From assembly GCF_016654115.1 (NCBI RefSeq), contig NZ_JAEQAZ010000006.1:1-64000 (forward strand): a stretch of DNA of 64,000 nucleotides, given 5' to 3'. Below the pieces are notes generated by a model. It was not told the DNA's origin, did no database searches, and was given only the letters and a program-made list of their open reading frames with translations. The DNA comes from Streptomyces sp. MBT53. GTDB taxonomy: Bacteria > Actinomycetota > Actinomycetes > Streptomycetales > Streptomycetaceae. The translations under genes and the position numbers were made by a program. Shown here piece after piece: positions 8,585 to 17,184 of this stretch; the stretch's first letter is position 1; every line of letters begins with the position of its first letter.

Positions 8585-10279
8585 TCACGAGACGCCCTGG
8601 TACCCGCGCAGCTTGCGGTACAGGGTTGCACGTCCGATGCCCAGCGCGGCGGCCGCCCGCGCCTTGTTGCCGCCGTGCCGGCGCAACGCGGCCAGGATCG
8701 CGGTGCGTTCGGCGTGCTCCATCGGGCTGAGCCGCCGGGCCGCGGGGCCCTCCCGGACGGGGTCGGGCAGTTCGGCCCGCCGCACCGGACCGGTGACCCG
8801 CCGGTGCTCCGCCAACGCCCGTACGACATGCGCGAGTTCGGTGACGTTCCCGGGCCACGGATGCTCCTCCAGGGCCCGCAGCGCGTCCAGCGTCCAGCTC
8901 AGCGGCGGCTGTCCCGGGGCCGGCCGGGGAGCCAGGACCGGCAGCAACTCCCGTACGTCCTCACGGCGTTCCCGCAGCGCGGGAAGGGCGACCGACCGGG
9001 CGGCCAGGGTGTCGAGGAGGCGTTGGAAGCAGGGGCCCGGGGGAGTGCCGGGCGTGTAGGTGACCAGCAGATGCACCTCCGGGTGTTCTTCGAGCAGGGA
9101 GTTGAGCGCGGCGACGTCGGGCTGGGCCAGCCGTTCGGCGTGCCGCAGGAGCAGGGGGCGGCCGTCGGCCAACTCGCTGTACTTCACGCCCAGTTCCGGT
9201 GACTCGGCGGCGTCGGCGACCAACGGCACGGTCTCGCCGAGCAGTTCACGGGCCAGCGCGGTCTTGCCGGTGCCGCGCTCGCCGGTCAGCAGCAGCGGCT
9301 CCGGGACCCGGGCCAGCTCGACCGCCCGCGCGACCGCGTGCCGCCACGGCACCGAGCCGCCCGCGAGCGCCAGTGCGGGGCGGGGCGACGGACGCGGCAC
9401 GTCAGCGGCGCGCGCCGCGAGGACGGCCACGATCCCCAGGACGCGGCCCTCGTGCCGTACCGGAGTGATCTCGGCGGTGCACCCGGCGCCCTCGGGGAGC
9501 GGCACGCCATAAGGCGGCTCCCCGGTGCTCGCGCGTTCCAGGGCGGTCAGTACCTGGGGGGTGGCGAGGCGGACGGCGGCCTCGCTGATCAGGCGGTTGC
9601 GGCCGTCGAGGGCGACGACCGCGCGGCCGGGGCCGTGCGTGGCGCGGGTGTAGGCGTCGAGGAGCACCCGTTCGGCCGTACGGGAGCGGGCGAGGAGTTC
9701 CGCCTCCACCGCGGCGGCCGCGGCCTCCGCGAGGGCGGCACCGGGATGCGGGCCGCAGCCGGCGCACAGGCCGGACGCGACCGTCACCGTGCCGAGCGCC
9801 TGCCCGGTCTCCGGGGCGAACAGCGGCACGCTGACCGCGGACACGTCCTGCCACAGGTCGAGGAAGTGCTCGGGGCCGTGCACCTCGGCCCGGCTCCGGG
9901 TGCGCAGGGCGAGGGCCGCGCTGTTGTGGCCGACCTCCCGCTCGGACAGATCGCGGCACCGGTCGCCGCCGGGCACCTCGCCCGCCGTCCACACCACCCG
10001 CAGCCGCTCGTCGGTCAGCAGCAGCGCCGAGTGGCCGCCGAGGGTCGGCGCGACGCGCTCCAGCACCGGCCGCGCCGCCTCCAACAGGGCTGATTCAAGG
10101 GGCGGTTCGGGATCCTGGACCGGTCCATCGAGGTCATGTCGTACGCCGAAGAAGCGGGCGCGCCGCCACGCGGCGAGAACCTCGTCCGGGACGCCGTCGG
10201 GCAGCGGGCGGCCGGTCAGGAACCGCTCGCGAGCCTGGCGCAGCGGGGCGAGGGCGGGGGAGTGCTCCACGATGGTCAT
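8585..10279 (-). CDS. GAF/AAA-like/Fis-type activator of the hydroxyquinol genes (AcoR-like)
   Basis: 564 residues with AcoR-like order: an N-terminal GAF sensor (about 50-200), a second sensor-like segment, a degenerate AAA+ domain with Walker A GERGTGKT at 333-340, and a C-terminal Fis helix-turn-helix (AAAALGIGRATLYRKLRGY). The sigma-54 contact motif GAFTGA is absent and Walker B is degraded, so it cannot be a standard sigma-54 activator. Streptomycetes lack sigma-54, and this matches the known actinobacterial GAF-Fis subgroup acting on sigma-70-type promoters. It is divergent from the FAD monooxygenase, with an inverted repeat between them, and probably senses an aromatic substrate. Confidence 0.85.
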   Translation of the reverse strand: MTIVEHSPALAPLRQARERFLTGRPLPDGVPDEVLAAWRRARFFGVRHDLDGPVQDPEPPLESALLEAARPVLERVAPTLGGHSALLLTDERLRVVWTAGEVPGGDRCRDLSEREVGHNSAALALRTRSRAEVHGPEHFLDLWQDVSAVSVPLFAPETGQALGTVTVASGLCAGCGPHPGAALAEAAAAAVEAELLARSRTAERVLLDAYTRATHGPGRAVVALDGRNRLISEAAVRLATPQVLTALERASTGEPPYGVPLPEGAGCTAEITPVRHEGRVLGIVAVLAARAADVPRPSPRPALALAGGSVPWRHAVARAVELARVPEPLLLTGERGTGKTALARELLGETVPLVADAAESPELGVKYSELADGRPLLLRHAERLAQPDVAALNSLLEEHPEVHLLVTYTPGTPPGPCFQRLLDTLAARSVALPALRERREDVRELLPVLAPRPAPGQPPLSWTLDALRALEEHPWPGNVTELAHVVRALAEHRRVTGPVRRAELPDPVREGPAARRLSPMEHAERTAILAALRRHGGNKARAAAALGIGRATLYRKLRGYQGVS

Positions 10280-10331
10280 GACGCCTCACACCGTATCGGG
10301 CCCCTGACGGCGGCCGCCGCGGGGCTGTAAC

Positions 10332-10348
10332 TGTCTCGTAATGAGACA
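10332..10348. promoter_or_regulatory. operator TGTCTC-N5-GAGACA (site 1)
   Basis: Perfect 6-bp inverted repeat with a 5-nt spacer (GTAAT) between the divergent GAF-Fis regulator and FAD monooxygenase genes. With the following CACCC it matches a second site at 17102-17120 at 18 of 20 positions. A dimeric Fis-type regulator would bind such a site. The assignment to the adjacent regulator is inference. Confidence 0.65.
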
Positions 10349-10440
10349 CCCGGGCGTGTTCCGCCCGCATGATGATCGTGAAGAGTCGGTGCCTTTCTCA
10401 CCCCAGTCTCAACCTGCCTCACCCCCTGGAGCGTCCCGCC

Positions 10441-12177
10441 GTGCACGTTGTCGAGACCGACGTACTGATCGTGGGCAGCGGCCCGGCCGGTGCCGCCGCC
10501 GCGCTGGCGCTGAGCACCTACGGCGTCCCCCACATCGTCGTCACCCGCTACTCGCGCCTCACCAGGACGCCCCGCGCGCACATCACCAACCAGCGCACCA
10601 TGGAGGTCCTGCGCGACCTCGGTGTCGAGGACGAGGTGCTGGCCAAGGCGACCCCGCAGAACCTGATGGGCAACACCACGTTCTGCACCAGCCTCGCCGG
10701 TGAGGAGCTGGGCCGGATCCGCTCCTGGGGCAACGACCCGCTCGTGCAGGCCGCGCACGACCTGGCCAGCCCGACCCGCATGTGCGACATGCCGCAGCAC
10801 CTGATGGAGCCGGTGCTGATCGACGCGGCGCTCGCGCGCGGCTCGAACGTCCGCTTCAGCACGGTCTACAAGTCCTTCGAGCAGGACGAGGACGGTGTGA
10901 CGGTCACCGTCGAGGACCGGCTGCGCGGCGACGAGTACCAGATCCGCGCCAAGTACCTCATCGGCGCCGACGGCGGCCGTTCCCAGGTCGCCGAGGACGC
11001 CGGGCTGCCGATGGGCGGTCAGATGGGGGTCGCGGGCAGCATCAACATCGTCTTCGAGGCGGACCTCACGAAGTACACCGCCCACCGGCCCTCCACCCTC
11101 TACTGGGTGCTCGCCCCGGGGGCCAACGTCGGCGGCATCGGCGCGGGCCTGGTGCGCTGTGTCAGCCCCTGGAACGAGTGGCTGATCGTGTGGGGCTACG
11201 ACGTGAGCGCCGGCGCCCCCGACCTCACCGAGGAGTACGCGCTGTCCGTCGTACGGCAGTTGGTCGGCGACGACGACATCCCCGTGACCATCAAGTCTTC
11301 CTCCGCGTGGACGGTCAACGAGATGTACGCCGAGACCTACGCCAACGGCCGTGTTCTGTGCGCCGGTGACGCCGTGCACCGCCACCCGCCGTCCAACGGG
11401 CTCGGCTCCAACACCTCGATCCAGGACGCCTACAACGTGGCCTGGAAGCTGAAGCTGGTCCTCGACGGCACCGCCACGCCGAAGCTCCTCGACACCTACG
11501 ACGCCGAACGCGCGCCGGTCGGCAAGCAGATCGTCACCCGCGCCAACAAGTCGATCGGCGAGACCGCCCCGATCTTCGAGGCGCTCGACGGACTCTCCCC
11601 GCAGACCCCCGAGCAGCTGTGGGCCAACATCGCCGCCCGCAAGGACGCCACCGAGGCCGCGGAGAAGCAACGGGCCGCGCTGCGCGAGGCGATCGCGTAC
11701 AAGGTCTACGAGTTCAACGCGCACGGCGTCGACCTCAACCAGCGCTACACGTCCGACGCGATCGTCCCCGACGGCACCCCCGACCCCGGCTTCGACCGCG
11801 ACCGCGAGCTGCACCACCAGCCCAGTTCCCGCCCCGGCGCCAAGCTCCCGCACGCCTGGATCACCTCCGGCACCCGCACCGTCTCGACCCTGGACACGGT
11901 CGGCAAGGGCCGCTTCACCCTCCTCACCGGCATCGGCGGCGAGCGGTGGCTGCGCGCGGCCGGATCCCAGCCCCTCGACATCGCCACGGTCGTCATCGGC
12001 CCCGGCCAACAGTACGAGGACCCGTACGGCGACTGGGCCCGCCTCAGCGAGATCGCCGACGGGGGCGCCCTGCTCGTCCGCCCCGACGGCTACGTCGCCT
12101 TCCGCCACGCCGACGCGGCCGAGAACGCCGAACAGTTGCTCACGGAAGCGCTGCGCCGCATCCTCGGGCACGGCTGA
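10441..12177 (+). CDS. FAD-dependent aromatic monooxygenase (phenol/resorcinol hydroxylase type)
   Basis: A flavoprotein hydroxylase of the PheA/TfdB group, 578 residues from GTG 10441. The dinucleotide-binding motif is GSGPAGAAAA near the N-terminus, with the middle motif GADGGRS and the ribityl motif CAGDAVHRHPPSNGLG. A C-terminal thioredoxin-like domain with no cysteines is usual for this group. A longer start at 10369 has no ribosome-binding site, whereas GGAG precedes the GTG. Followed by the dioxygenase and maleylacetate reductase, it most likely hydroxylates a dihydric phenol such as resorcinol to hydroxyquinol. Confidence 0.83.
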   Translation: MHVVETDVLIVGSGPAGAAAALALSTYGVPHIVVTRYSRLTRTPRAHITNQRTMEVLRDLGVEDEVLAKATPQNLMGNTTFCTSLAGEELGRIRSWGNDPLVQAAHDLASPTRMCDMPQHLMEPVLIDAALARGSNVRFSTVYKSFEQDEDGVTVTVEDRLRGDEYQIRAKYLIGADGGRSQVAEDAGLPMGGQMGVAGSINIVFEADLTKYTAHRPSTLYWVLAPGANVGGIGAGLVRCVSPWNEWLIVWGYDVSAGAPDLTEEYALSVVRQLVGDDDIPVTIKSSSAWTVNEMYAETYANGRVLCAGDAVHRHPPSNGLGSNTSIQDAYNVAWKLKLVLDGTATPKLLDTYDAERAPVGKQIVTRANKSIGETAPIFEALDGLSPQTPEQLWANIAARKDATEAAEKQRAALREAIAYKVYEFNAHGVDLNQRYTSDAIVPDGTPDPGFDRDRELHHQPSSRPGAKLPHAWITSGTRTVSTLDTVGKGRFTLLTGIGGERWLRAAGSQPLDIATVVIGPGQQYEDPYGDWARLSEIADGGALLVRPDGYVAFRHADAAENAEQLLTEALRRILGHG

Positions 12178-12203
12178 CATTTCGCACTGGTTAGGGAGTT
12201 GGC

Positions 12204-13064
12204 ATGACCACCCACGTCACCGTCACGGACGAGGCCGTCGCGAGTCTGCGGGACACCGCCGACCCGCGCCTGCACGAACTGATGTCGGGCCTGATCCGGC
12301 ATCTGCACGCGTTCGCGCAGGAGACCCGCCTCACCCAGGCGGAATGGGAGCGGGCGATCCGCTTTCTGACGGAGACCGGCCAGGCCTGCACGGACACCCG
12401 GCAGGAGTTCATCCTCCTGTCGGACGTGCTCGGCCTGTCCATGCTGGTGGAGACCATCAACGGCGACCGGGTCGACGGATCCACCGAGTCGACGGTCCTC
12501 GGCCCCTTCCACATGACCGAGTCGCCGGTCCGCGAACTCGGCGCGAACATCGACCTGTTGGGCGGCGGCGAGCCCTGCGTGGTCAGCGGCCGTGTCGTGT
12601 CGCAGGACGGCACCCCGCTCCCCGGCGCCCTCCTCGACGTGTGGCAGGCCGACGGCAACGGCTTCTACGACGTGCAGCAGCCGGACGTCCAACCCCCGGG
12701 CAACGGACGGGGGTTGTTCACCGCGGACGCCGAGGGCCGCTTCTGGTTCCGCACCTGTGTGCCGAGCCCGTACCCCATCCCCACGGACGGCCCGGTCGGC
12801 GACCTCCTCAGGGCGACCGGCCGCCACCCCTACCGCCCAGCCCACATCCACTTCATCGCCTCGGCCGACGGCCACGCCCCCGTCACCACGCACATCTTCG
12901 TCGCGGGCAGCGACTACCTCGACTCCGACGCCGTCTTCGCCGTCAAGCAGAGCCTGGTCGCGGACTTCGCCCCGACCGACGACCCGTCCCTGGCACGGGA
13001 GTTCGGCATCGCCAACCCCTTCCGGCACGCGCAGTTCGACCTCGTACTGGAGCAGAGCGCGTGA
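12204..13064 (+). CDS. hydroxyquinol 1,2-dioxygenase (intradiol, Fe(III))
   Basis: 286 residues with the Dioxygenase_N helical linker domain (about 20-95) and the intradiol catalytic domain. The four Fe(III) ligands are visible as Y155, Y190, H214 and H216 (FYDVQQP, SPYPIPTDGP, PAHIHF). Spacing agrees with described hydroxyquinol dioxygenases. It cleaves 1,2,4-benzenetriol ortho to give maleylacetate. Its TGA overlaps the GTG of the maleylacetate reductase gene (GTGA), so the two are translationally coupled. It shares a transcription unit with the FAD monooxygenase, which is read through a 26-bp gap. Confidence 0.93.
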   Translation: MTTHVTVTDEAVASLRDTADPRLHELMSGLIRHLHAFAQETRLTQAEWERAIRFLTETGQACTDTRQEFILLSDVLGLSMLVETINGDRVDGSTESTVLGPFHMTESPVRELGANIDLLGGGEPCVVSGRVVSQDGTPLPGALLDVWQADGNGFYDVQQPDVQPPGNGRGLFTADAEGRFWFRTCVPSPYPIPTDGPVGDLLRATGRHPYRPAHIHFIASADGHAPVTTHIFVAGSDYLDSDAVFAVKQSLVADFAPTDDPSLAREFGIANPFRHAQFDLVLEQSA

Positions 13065-14131
13065 AGGACTTCCTCGACTTCGCCTACGACGCTCAGCCCA
13101 TGCGGGTCGTCTTCCGTCCCGGCGCCGCGCTGACCGCGACCGCGGGTGAGGCCGAACGGCTCGGCCTGCGACGGGTGTTGGTGCTCTCTGGGGCCCGTGG
13201 CGCCGACACCGCGCAGGCGGTTGCCGACTCGCTGGGCGAGGTGTGCGTCGGGGTGCACGCCGAGGCGAAGATGCACGTCCCGGTCGAAGTGGCCGACCGT
13301 GCCGTCGAGTTGGCGCGCTCGCTGGGCGCCGACGGCTGCGTCGCGGTCGGCGGCGGTTCGTCGATCGGCCTCGGCAAGGCCATCGCCCTGCGCACCGGCC
13401 TCCCGCTGATCGCCGTGCCCTCCACCTACTCCGGCTCGGAGATGACCCCGGTCTGGGGCCTCACCGAACACGGCGCCAAACGCACCGGCCGCGACCCCGC
13501 CGTCCTGCCCCGCAGCGTCGTCTACGACCCGGAGCTGACCCTCGGACTCCCCGTCCCGCTCACGGTGACCAGCGCCGTCAACGCCACCGCGCACGCGGTC
13601 GAGGCCCTGTACGCCCCGGACGGCTCGCCGCTGATCGCGCTGATGGCACAGGAGGGCGTACGGGCGATGGCGGGCGCCCTGCCCGAACTGGCCGCCGAAC
13701 CAAGGTCGTTGGAAGCCCGGGGCCGCGCCCTGTACGGGGCGTGGCTCTGCGGCTCCTGCCTCGGCGCGACCACCATGGGCCTGCATCACAAGCTGTGCCA
13801 TGTCCTCGGCGGCACCTTCGGCCTCCCGCACGCGGAGACCCACACGGTCGTGCTGCCGTACGCGCTGGCGTACAACGCGCCCGCCGCACCGGAGGCGGCG
13901 GCCGCCGTGGCCCGTGCGCTGGACGCCCCGGTCGCCCCGACTGCCCTGTGGGAGCTGGCCGGACGGCTCGGCGCCCCGCGCTCGCTCGCCGAACTCGGCC
14001 TGAAGGAGAGCGACTTGGCGACGGCCGCCGCGCAGGCGGTGAGCCAGGCGTACGCCAACCCGCGGCCGGTCACCGAGGAGGGCGTACTCGCCCTGCTGCG
14101 GGCGGCCTACGAGGGAACCGCCCCCGTGTAG
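13061..14131 (+). CDS. maleylacetate reductase (iron-containing alcohol dehydrogenase family)
   Basis: 356 residues. NAD(P)-binding GGGSSIGLGKAIA, the PSTYSGSEMTP motif typical of maleylacetate reductases, and the metal-binding-region histidines in TAHAVEALY, LHHKLCHVLGG and PHAETH are all present. It reduces maleylacetate to 3-oxoadipate, which enters the beta-ketoadipate pathway. GTG start overlaps the dioxygenase stop. It is the last gene of the aromatic operon and ends directly against the convergent TetR gene, with no gap. Confidence 0.93.
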   Translation: MKDFLDFAYDAQPMRVVFRPGAALTATAGEAERLGLRRVLVLSGARGADTAQAVADSLGEVCVGVHAEAKMHVPVEVADRAVELARSLGADGCVAVGGGSSIGLGKAIALRTGLPLIAVPSTYSGSEMTPVWGLTEHGAKRTGRDPAVLPRSVVYDPELTLGLPVPLTVTSAVNATAHAVEALYAPDGSPLIALMAQEGVRAMAGALPELAAEPRSLEARGRALYGAWLCGSCLGATTMGLHHKLCHVLGGTFGLPHAETHTVVLPYALAYNAPAAPEAAAAVARALDAPVAPTALWELAGRLGAPRSLAELGLKESDLATAAAQAVSQAYANPRPVTEEGVLALLRAAYEGTAPV

Positions 14132-14710
14132 TCAGCGGTTGGTGCGGACGCCGTCCAGCGCGATGACCAGGACGCGGTCGCGCTGGGCGTCGTCCACGAA
14201 CGTCGTACCGGTGACCCCGGCCACCAGGCGCAGGAGATCACCGAAGTCCATGTCGGTACGGGCCACGCCCGCCTTCTGCGCGCGCTCGAACAGCGGGCCG
14301 CCCGCGGAGAACATCGACTCGCGGCAGGTCCCGAAGATCTCCGAGTCGTTCTCCAGCGCCTGGCGTACCGCCTGCTTGGTCACCATGTAGCCCGCGAAAC
14401 GGTTCAGCCACGACATCAGGGCTTCCCACGGCTCCTGGTCGGCGACGGACAGGGCGACCTGGCACAGGGCGTTGACCTCGTCCGCGTAGACGCTCTCGAA
14501 GAGGGCCCGGCGGGTCGGGAAGTTGCGGTAGAGGGTGGCGATGCCGACACCGGCGCGTCTGGCGATGTCCTCCAGCGAGGCTTCCGCGCCGTGCTCCGCG
14601 AAGGCCTCGCGGGCGGCGGCCAGCAGGGCGTCGTAGTTGCGGGCGGCGTCCTTGCGGTGGGGGCGCTGGGCCGCGACGATTTCGCTGACGGGGAACGGCG
14701 TGGCCGTCAC
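14132..14710 (-). CDS. TetR/AcrR family transcriptional regulator
   Basis: 192 residues with a TetR HTH at about 25-70 (ARNYDALLAAAREAFAEHG then LEDIARRAGVGIATLYRNFP) and a ligand domain of the TetR_C_33-like type. It is divergent from a DHA2 MFS transporter with two tandem palindromes between them, so it most likely represses that efflux gene and itself. It is convergent with the maleylacetate reductase gene, so a role in the aromatic pathway is possible but less likely. Confidence 0.9.
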   Translation of the reverse strand: MTATPFPVSEIVAAQRPHRKDAARNYDALLAAAREAFAEHGAEASLEDIARRAGVGIATLYRNFPTRRALFESVYADEVNALCQVALSVADQEPWEALMSWLNRFAGYMVTKQAVRQALENDSEIFGTCRESMFSAGGPLFERAQKAGVARTDMDFGDLLRLVAGVTGTTFVDDAQRDRVLVIALDGVRTNR

Positions 14711-14740
14711 TGGTGCCTCCCGGGCGGACTGGGTTGAACC

Positions 14741-14778
14741 GGAGGGGTGCCTCCGTTATGGTGGAGGGGTACCTCCAC
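14741..14778. promoter_or_regulatory. tandem TetR-type operator
   Basis: Two copies of a GGAGGGGTRCCTCC palindrome: 14741-14754 and, with GTGGAG/CTCCAC arms, 14761-14778. They are 22 bp apart centre to centre (two helical turns) between the divergent TetR and MFS genes. This is classic cooperative TetR operator geometry. A GGTGCCTCC half site also occurs near 14713. Confidence 0.7.
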
Positions 14779-14857
14779 TTTAGCAGTGGTGGGTGCGTAC
14801 CGCCGTGGACGTGTGCGTGCGGACGCGCCCTGCCTGCTTGTTTCGGAGAGGCTCTCC

Positions 14858-16324
14858 ATGCCCCGCACATCCACCACCCGCCTCACCTTCGCGGTCCTCG
14901 CGACGGGAGCGGGCGTCTTCTCCATGCTGCAGTCGCTGATCGCGCCGGCCCTGCCGACCGTCCAGCACGCGCTGCACACCTCCCAGTCCACCGCGACCTG
15001 GGTGATGACGGCCTATCTGCTGTCCGCCTCGGTCTTCACCCCCATACTCGGCCGCGTCGGCGACCTCGTCGGCAAGAAGCGCACGCTCGTCGCCGTCCTC
15101 CTGGCCGTCCTGGCCGGCTGTCTGGTCGCCGCGCTCGCGCCCAACATCGGCGTACTGATCGTCGCCCGGGTCGTCCAGGGCATCGGCGGCGCGCTGTTCC
15201 CGCTCTCCTTCGGCATCATCCGCGACGAGTTCGACGCGTCCCAAGTCCCCGGCAGCATCAGCAACTTGTCCGCCGTGATCGCCGCGGGCGGCGGTGTCGG
15301 CATGGTGGCCGCCGGACCCATCGTGTCCGCGCTCGACTACCGCTGGCTGTTCTGGTTCCCCGTCGGCATCGTCGCCGCCACCACCCTCATCGCCCTGCGC
15401 TACGTCCCCGAGTCGCCCAGCCGCGCCGACGGACGTGTCAACTGGTCCGGCGCCGTGCTCCTTTCGGGCTGGCTGGTCGCCCTGCTGCTGCCGCTGAGCC
15501 AGGCCGGCAGCTGGGGCTGGGGCTCCCTGCGGGTCGTCGGACTGTTCGCCGCGGCCGTCGTGCTCTTCGCGGCCTGGCTGTTCTCGGAGGCCCGCTCCCG
15601 CAGCCCGCTCATCGACCTCAAGGTGATGCGCCTGCCCTCCGTGTGGACCACCAACACCGCCGCGCTGCTCTTCGGCGCGGGCATGTACTCGATCTGGTCC
15701 TTCCTGCCCGGCTTCGTCCAGACCCCCTCCTCGGCCGGCTACGGCTTCGGCGCCAGCGTCACCGCGTCCGGACTCCTCATGCTGCCCATGCTGATCGCGA
15801 TGTTCGTCTCCGGCGTCCTCAGCGGCCGACTGGAACCCGTCGTCGGCGCCAAGGCGCTGCTCACCACGGGTGCCGCACTCGGCGCGGTCGCCTGCGGGAT
15901 CCTCGCCCTCTGGCACGACCAGCAGTGGCAGATCGCCCTCGTCGCGGGCATCTTCGGATTCGGCATCGGACTCGCCTTCGCCTCCATGGCCAACCTCATC
16001 GTCGGCAGCGTCCCGCCCGAGCAGACCGGCGCCGCGACCGGCATGAACGCCAACATCCGCACCATCGGCGGCTCCATCGGCGCCGCGGTGACCAGCGTCC
16101 TGGTCACCGGGCACCTCCAGGCATCCGGCCTGCCGTACGACTCCGGGTACACCCACGGATTCGCGGTGCTGGCGGTGCTGCTCCTCGGCGCCGCGCTGGC
16201 CGCGCTCCTGGTGCCGGCGCGCCGGTCCGGCCGGGGCGGCGGAACGACCGTCGGCGGCTCCGAGTCGGCGCTCCTGAAGGCGGAGGAGGAAGCGTCGGTG
16301 ATGGCTCCCGGCGCCCTCAACTGA
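14858..16324 (+). CDS. MFS transporter, DHA2-like drug:H+ antiporter
   Basis: About 488 residues with fourteen hydrophobic segments expected for DHA2. The TM4-like motif GRVVQGIGGALFPLS-type sequence (RVVQGIGGALFPLSFGI), motif A-like GRVGDLVGKKRTL and motif C-like region are present. Starting at ATG 14858 is supported by GGAGAGG 6 nt upstream; longer in-frame starts run through the operator palindromes. It probably exports hydrophobic toxicants or antibiotics and is repressed by the divergent TetR. The C-terminal tail is Gly/Arg-rich. Confidence 0.9.
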   Translation: MPRTSTTRLTFAVLATGAGVFSMLQSLIAPALPTVQHALHTSQSTATWVMTAYLLSASVFTPILGRVGDLVGKKRTLVAVLLAVLAGCLVAALAPNIGVLIVARVVQGIGGALFPLSFGIIRDEFDASQVPGSISNLSAVIAAGGGVGMVAAGPIVSALDYRWLFWFPVGIVAATTLIALRYVPESPSRADGRVNWSGAVLLSGWLVALLLPLSQAGSWGWGSLRVVGLFAAAVVLFAAWLFSEARSRSPLIDLKVMRLPSVWTTNTAALLFGAGMYSIWSFLPGFVQTPSSAGYGFGASVTASGLLMLPMLIAMFVSGVLSGRLEPVVGAKALLTTGAALGAVACGILALWHDQQWQIALVAGIFGFGIGLAFASMANLIVGSVPPEQTGAATGMNANIRTIGGSIGAAVTSVLVTGHLQASGLPYDSGYTHGFAVLAVLLLGAALAALLVPARRSGRGGGTTVGGSESALLKAEEEASVMAPGALN

Positions 16325-16350
16325 CCCGGCAGGTGTGCCAGCATGAGCCG

Positions 16351-17115
16351 ATGATCGAACAGAGCGCGCGACGCCCCGGCGCCGAACTCCTGGACGTCCA
16401 CCGGCTCAGGCTCGTCGAATCCGCCGCTCCTCGGCTCACCCCCGAGGAGCGGCTCGCCATGGACCGGGTCTGGGACGAACGGGTGCGCGCCAACCCGAGT
16501 TTCTTCGACGGGCCGGTCCTGGTGTGCGCGGGCGCGGAGCGGGAGGGGCCGTACGAACTGGTCATCTCCTGGGTGCGGACGACGTACCGCCACTTCGCCC
16601 TGCGCCGGGTCCCGTTCTCCACCTCATGGCTGCCGTCCTTCTTCGTCTCCGTCCTCCAACCGGCCGACGACGGACGCCTGTTGGTCGGCCGCATGTCCAA
16701 CTCCACGGCGGCGCCCGGCCGTTGGCAGCTACCGGGCGGCTCGCTAGAACCACCCGAGGGCGACGAGCCGCTCGACATGAAGGCCCTGCAGCGCCATGCC
16801 GCACGGGAGTTGATCGAGGAGACCGGCATCGAGGCCCGGCCCGAGGACCTCACCTTCTGGAACGTCACCCGCGCCGGGAACGGCGGTATCGGCGTCCTCT
16901 TCCGCGCGCCGTCGCTCCCGGGGACCGAAGTGCGCGCGCGGCACGAGGAGATGGCGGCGGCGGAGCGGGCCCGGTACCGCGAACCGGAACTGGACGCCAT
17001 CGCCCTGATCCACTCAACGGCCCAACTCCCGCTCCTCGTGGGCCCGCACGCGGACTACCTGGAGCCGATCGTCCGCCGCTACGCGGAAGGCGACGGAACG
17101 GGTGTCTCGATATGA
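16351..17115 (+). CDS. NUDIX hydrolase
   Basis: 254 residues. The NUDIX box is an extended variant: GGSLEPP then a 10-residue insertion before AARELIEETGI (about residues 128-160), so the G-x5-E part is spaced further from REL-x2-EE-x-G than in the consensus. An N-terminal domain of about 95 residues precedes it and resembles the leader of some actinobacterial NUDIX pyrophosphatases. Hydrolysis of a nucleoside-diphosphate-linked substrate is likely. Its stop codon lies inside the downstream TGTCTC-N5-GAGACA operator. Confidence 0.8.
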   Translation: MIEQSARRPGAELLDVHRLRLVESAAPRLTPEERLAMDRVWDERVRANPSFFDGPVLVCAGAEREGPYELVISWVRTTYRHFALRRVPFSTSWLPSFFVSVLQPADDGRLLVGRMSNSTAAPGRWQLPGGSLEPPEGDEPLDMKALQRHAARELIEETGIEARPEDLTFWNVTRAGNGGIGVLFRAPSLPGTEVRARHEEMAAAERARYREPELDAIALIHSTAQLPLLVGPHADYLEPIVRRYAEGDGTGVSI

Positions 17116-17120
17116 GACAC
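17102..17120. promoter_or_regulatory. operator GTGTCTC-N5-GAGACAC (site 2)
   Basis: Perfect 7-bp inverted repeat with GATAT spacer, 65 bp upstream of the YceI-type gene. It matches site 1 (10332) with only the two central spacer bases exchanged. It overlaps the end of the NUDIX gene. Confidence 0.65.
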
Positions 17121-17184
17121 CCACAATGGTGACGAAGCCTTCAGGATCGGCGGAGCACGACCGCTGTGAAGAAAGGTGATCACC

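Noticed and set aside
8585..10279. Standard sigma-54-dependent activator
   Set aside because: GAFTGA and a normal Walker B are missing, so sigma-54 dependence is not supported.
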